Shown: piece after piece, positions 5,778 through 7,130 of the stretch
Position numbering within the stretch: position 1 is the stretch's first letter
How the letters are laid out: each line of letters opens with the position of its first letter
Assembly (NCBI GenBank): GCA_030151845.1
Contig: JASLCM010000219.1
Location: 1 to 7,130 of the forward strand
Reading direction: 5' to 3'
From: Bacteroides sp.
GTDB lineage: Bacteria; Bacteroidota; Bacteroidia; Bacteroidales; Bacteroidaceae
DNA length: 7,130 nt
The notes under the pieces: generated by a model
Databases searched by the model: none
Seen by the model: only the letters and a program-made list of their open reading frames with translations
What the model was told of the DNA's origin: nothing
Position numbers and translations under genes: made by a program

Positions 5778-7130
5778 ATGGAGAAATACATACTTTCGTT
5801 TGATGCTGGAACAACCAGCTCTAGAGCTATCGTTTTTAATCATGAGGGTGAGATATGCTCTGTCGCACAAAAAGAGTTCACTCAAATTTTTCCAAAAAGT
5901 GGTTGGGTTGAACACAATCCACATGAAATTTGGTCTTCCTTAGCTTCTGTTGCAGCCGAGGCTATAACCAAAATAGGAATTAATGGAAAATACATTGAGG
6001 GAATCGGTATAACCAACCAACGCGAAACAACTATTGTGTGGGACCGGAAAACTGGAGAACCTATTTACAATGCAATTGTGTGGCAAGATCGACGAACTGC
6101 GGAATACTGCGATAAGCTTAAGGAGGCTGGACTCATTCCTTTTATAAAAGACAAGACTGGTTTAATCGTTGACGCCTACTTTAGTGCCACTAAAATAAAG
6201 TGGATTTTAGACCATGTAGATGGGGCTAGGGAAAAAGCTGAAAAGGGAGACTTGGTCTTTGGAACCGTTGACACTTGGATTGTTTGGCAACTTACCCGTG
6301 GAGAAAGGCATGTTACAGATGTTAGTAATGCTTCACGTACGATGCTTTTTAATATTCACGATTTAACATGGGATGAAGATCTACTCAAGCTTTTCGATAT
6401 TCCTTTGGCTATGCTTCCAGAAGTCGCCTCCTCTAGTGAAATTTACGCACACACTAAAACCACCATTTTTGCATCGAAAGTACCAATAGCTGGAATAGCT
6501 GGTGACCAACAGGCCGCTCTATTTGGACAAATGTGTATTGAAAAAGGAATGGTTAAAAACACGTATGGAACTGGGTGCTTTATCTTAATGAACACGGGCT
6601 CTAAACCTGTTTACTCTAAAAATAATTTAGTTACAACTATTGGTTGGAAGATTGGGAATGAAACCACCTACGCCTTAGAAGGGAGTATTTTTATGGGAGG
6701 AGCCATCGTACAATGGCTACGAGATGGATTACACCTTATCAACTCCTCTGCCGATATAGAACGCTTAGCTAGAGAGGTTCCAGACAATGGAGATGTCTAC
6801 TTTGTACCAGCTCTTACTGGTCTAGGAGCCCCCTATTGGGATCAATACGCTAGAGGTACAATTGTGGGAATATCAAGAGGAACAACATCCGCACATATCG
6901 CACGAGCTGCTCTGGAGGGAATAGCCTACCAATCCATGGATGTTATAAATGCCATGATACTAGATGCTGGAATTGGCCTAAAAGAACTACGCGTTGATGG
7001 AGGAGCTGCAAAAAACAATCTCTTACTAGAATTCCAAGCCAATGTTTTAGGAACTAGTGTGATTCGTCCGAAATGCATTGAAACTACAGCATTAGGAGCA
7101 GCCTATTTAGCAGGACTAGCAGTGGGCTAT
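5778..7130 (+). CDS. glpK: Glycerol kinase (3' truncated by window edge)
   Basis: This cytoplasmic FGGY-family kinase converts glycerol and ATP to G3P, the substrate of both dehydrogenases here. The frame is open for 451 codons from the ATG at 5778 to the last base; the family is about 500 residues, so roughly 50 C-terminal residues lie outside. The N-terminus MEKYILSFDAGTTSSRAIVF carries the phosphate-binding loop, with DAGTTSSR where many homologues have DQGTTSSR. Glycerol-binding and catalytic positions are intact: NQRET with R82-E83, Y134 (DAYFSATK), and GDQQAALFGQ with D243-Q244. YGTGCF (T265) and the C-domain motifs GLGAPYWD and DGGAAKNN are also present. The loop before GDQQ (KTTIFASKVPIAG) lacks the GGTR that binds fructose-1,6-bisphosphate in E. 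coli. There is no Shine-Dalgarno sequence; a hairpin lies just upstream. The ATG at 5746 is in another frame and not a competitor. It is probably co-transcribed with glpD. Confidence 0.96.
   Translation, partial: MEKYILSFDAGTTSSRAIVFNHEGEICSVAQKEFTQIFPKSGWVEHNPHEIWSSLASVAAEAITKIGINGKYIEGIGITNQRETTIVWDRKTGEPIYNAIVWQDRRTAEYCDKLKEAGLIPFIKDKTGLIVDAYFSATKIKWILDHVDGAREKAEKGDLVFGTVDTWIVWQLTRGERHVTDVSNASRTMLFNIHDLTWDEDLLKLFDIPLAMLPEVASSSEIYAHTKTTIFASKVPIAGIAGDQQAALFGQMCIEKGMVKNTYGTGCFILMNTGSKPVYSKNNLVTTIGWKIGNETTYALEGSIFMGGAIVQWLRDGLHLINSSADIERLAREVPDNGDVYFVPALTGLGAPYWDQYARGTIVGISRGTTSAHIARAALEGIAYQSMDVINAMILDAGIGLKELRVDGGAAKNNLLLEFQANVLGTSVIRPKCIETTALGAAYLAGLAVGY

Noticed and set aside
5746..5943. 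65-codon plus-strand frame overlapping the glpK start, and a 65-codon minus-strand frame over nearly the same bases
   Set aside because: Both are shadows of glpK, whose own frame from 5778 matches glycerol kinase throughout; neither resembles a known protein.
1..7130. CRISPR array, tRNA/rRNA genes, transposons or attachment sites
   Set aside because: I saw no spaced direct repeats, tRNA-like cloverleaf, transposase motif or terminal inverted repeats; the window is filled by the glp genes and their control regions.

Overview
The window is a glycerol / glycerol-3-phosphate (G3P) catabolism locus from an AT-rich bacterium. I see no wholly new system in it; the interest lies in the gene combination and the non-coding control sequences. 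A member of the Bacteroidota is the best guess. Four of the five visible start regions lack a convincing Shine-Dalgarno sequence, glpR is preceded by a TAnnTTTG -7-type promoter element, and the proteins look like complete, ordinary glp family members. This taxonomic call is inference from sequence style, not from a marker gene.

Layout. Bases 1-3049 (+ strand) carry the three-subunit, anaerobic-type G3P dehydrogenase in the order glpA (3' part only), glpB and glpC. They are tightly packed, with gaps of 1 and 13 nt, so they are one operon. A near-perfect bidirectional terminator (3069-3103) separates glpC from a convergent DeoR-family repressor gene, glpR (3127-3891, - strand). A 253-bp divergent intergenic region (3892-4144) holds the glpR and glpD promoters, a perfect 10-bp inverted repeat just upstream of glpR, and an A/T-rich inverted repeat. 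On the right, glpD (4145-5710, + strand) encodes a second, single-subunit FAD-dependent G3P dehydrogenase. After a 67-bp spacer with a 35-nt hairpin comes glpK, glycerol kinase, which begins at 5778 and runs off the end of the window.

How the genes work together. GlpK phosphorylates incoming glycerol to G3P. GlpD and GlpABC both oxidise G3P to dihydroxyacetone phosphate and pass electrons to the quinone pool. In well-studied bacteria GlpD serves aerobic growth and GlpABC anaerobic growth with fumarate or nitrate, so this organism can probably use glycerol under changing oxygen or electron-acceptor conditions. GlpR lies between the two dehydrogenase units and is the natural candidate to repress both and itself, with G3P as inducer. 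A glycerol facilitator gene (glpF) and the 5' part of glpA are expected just outside the window but are not visible.
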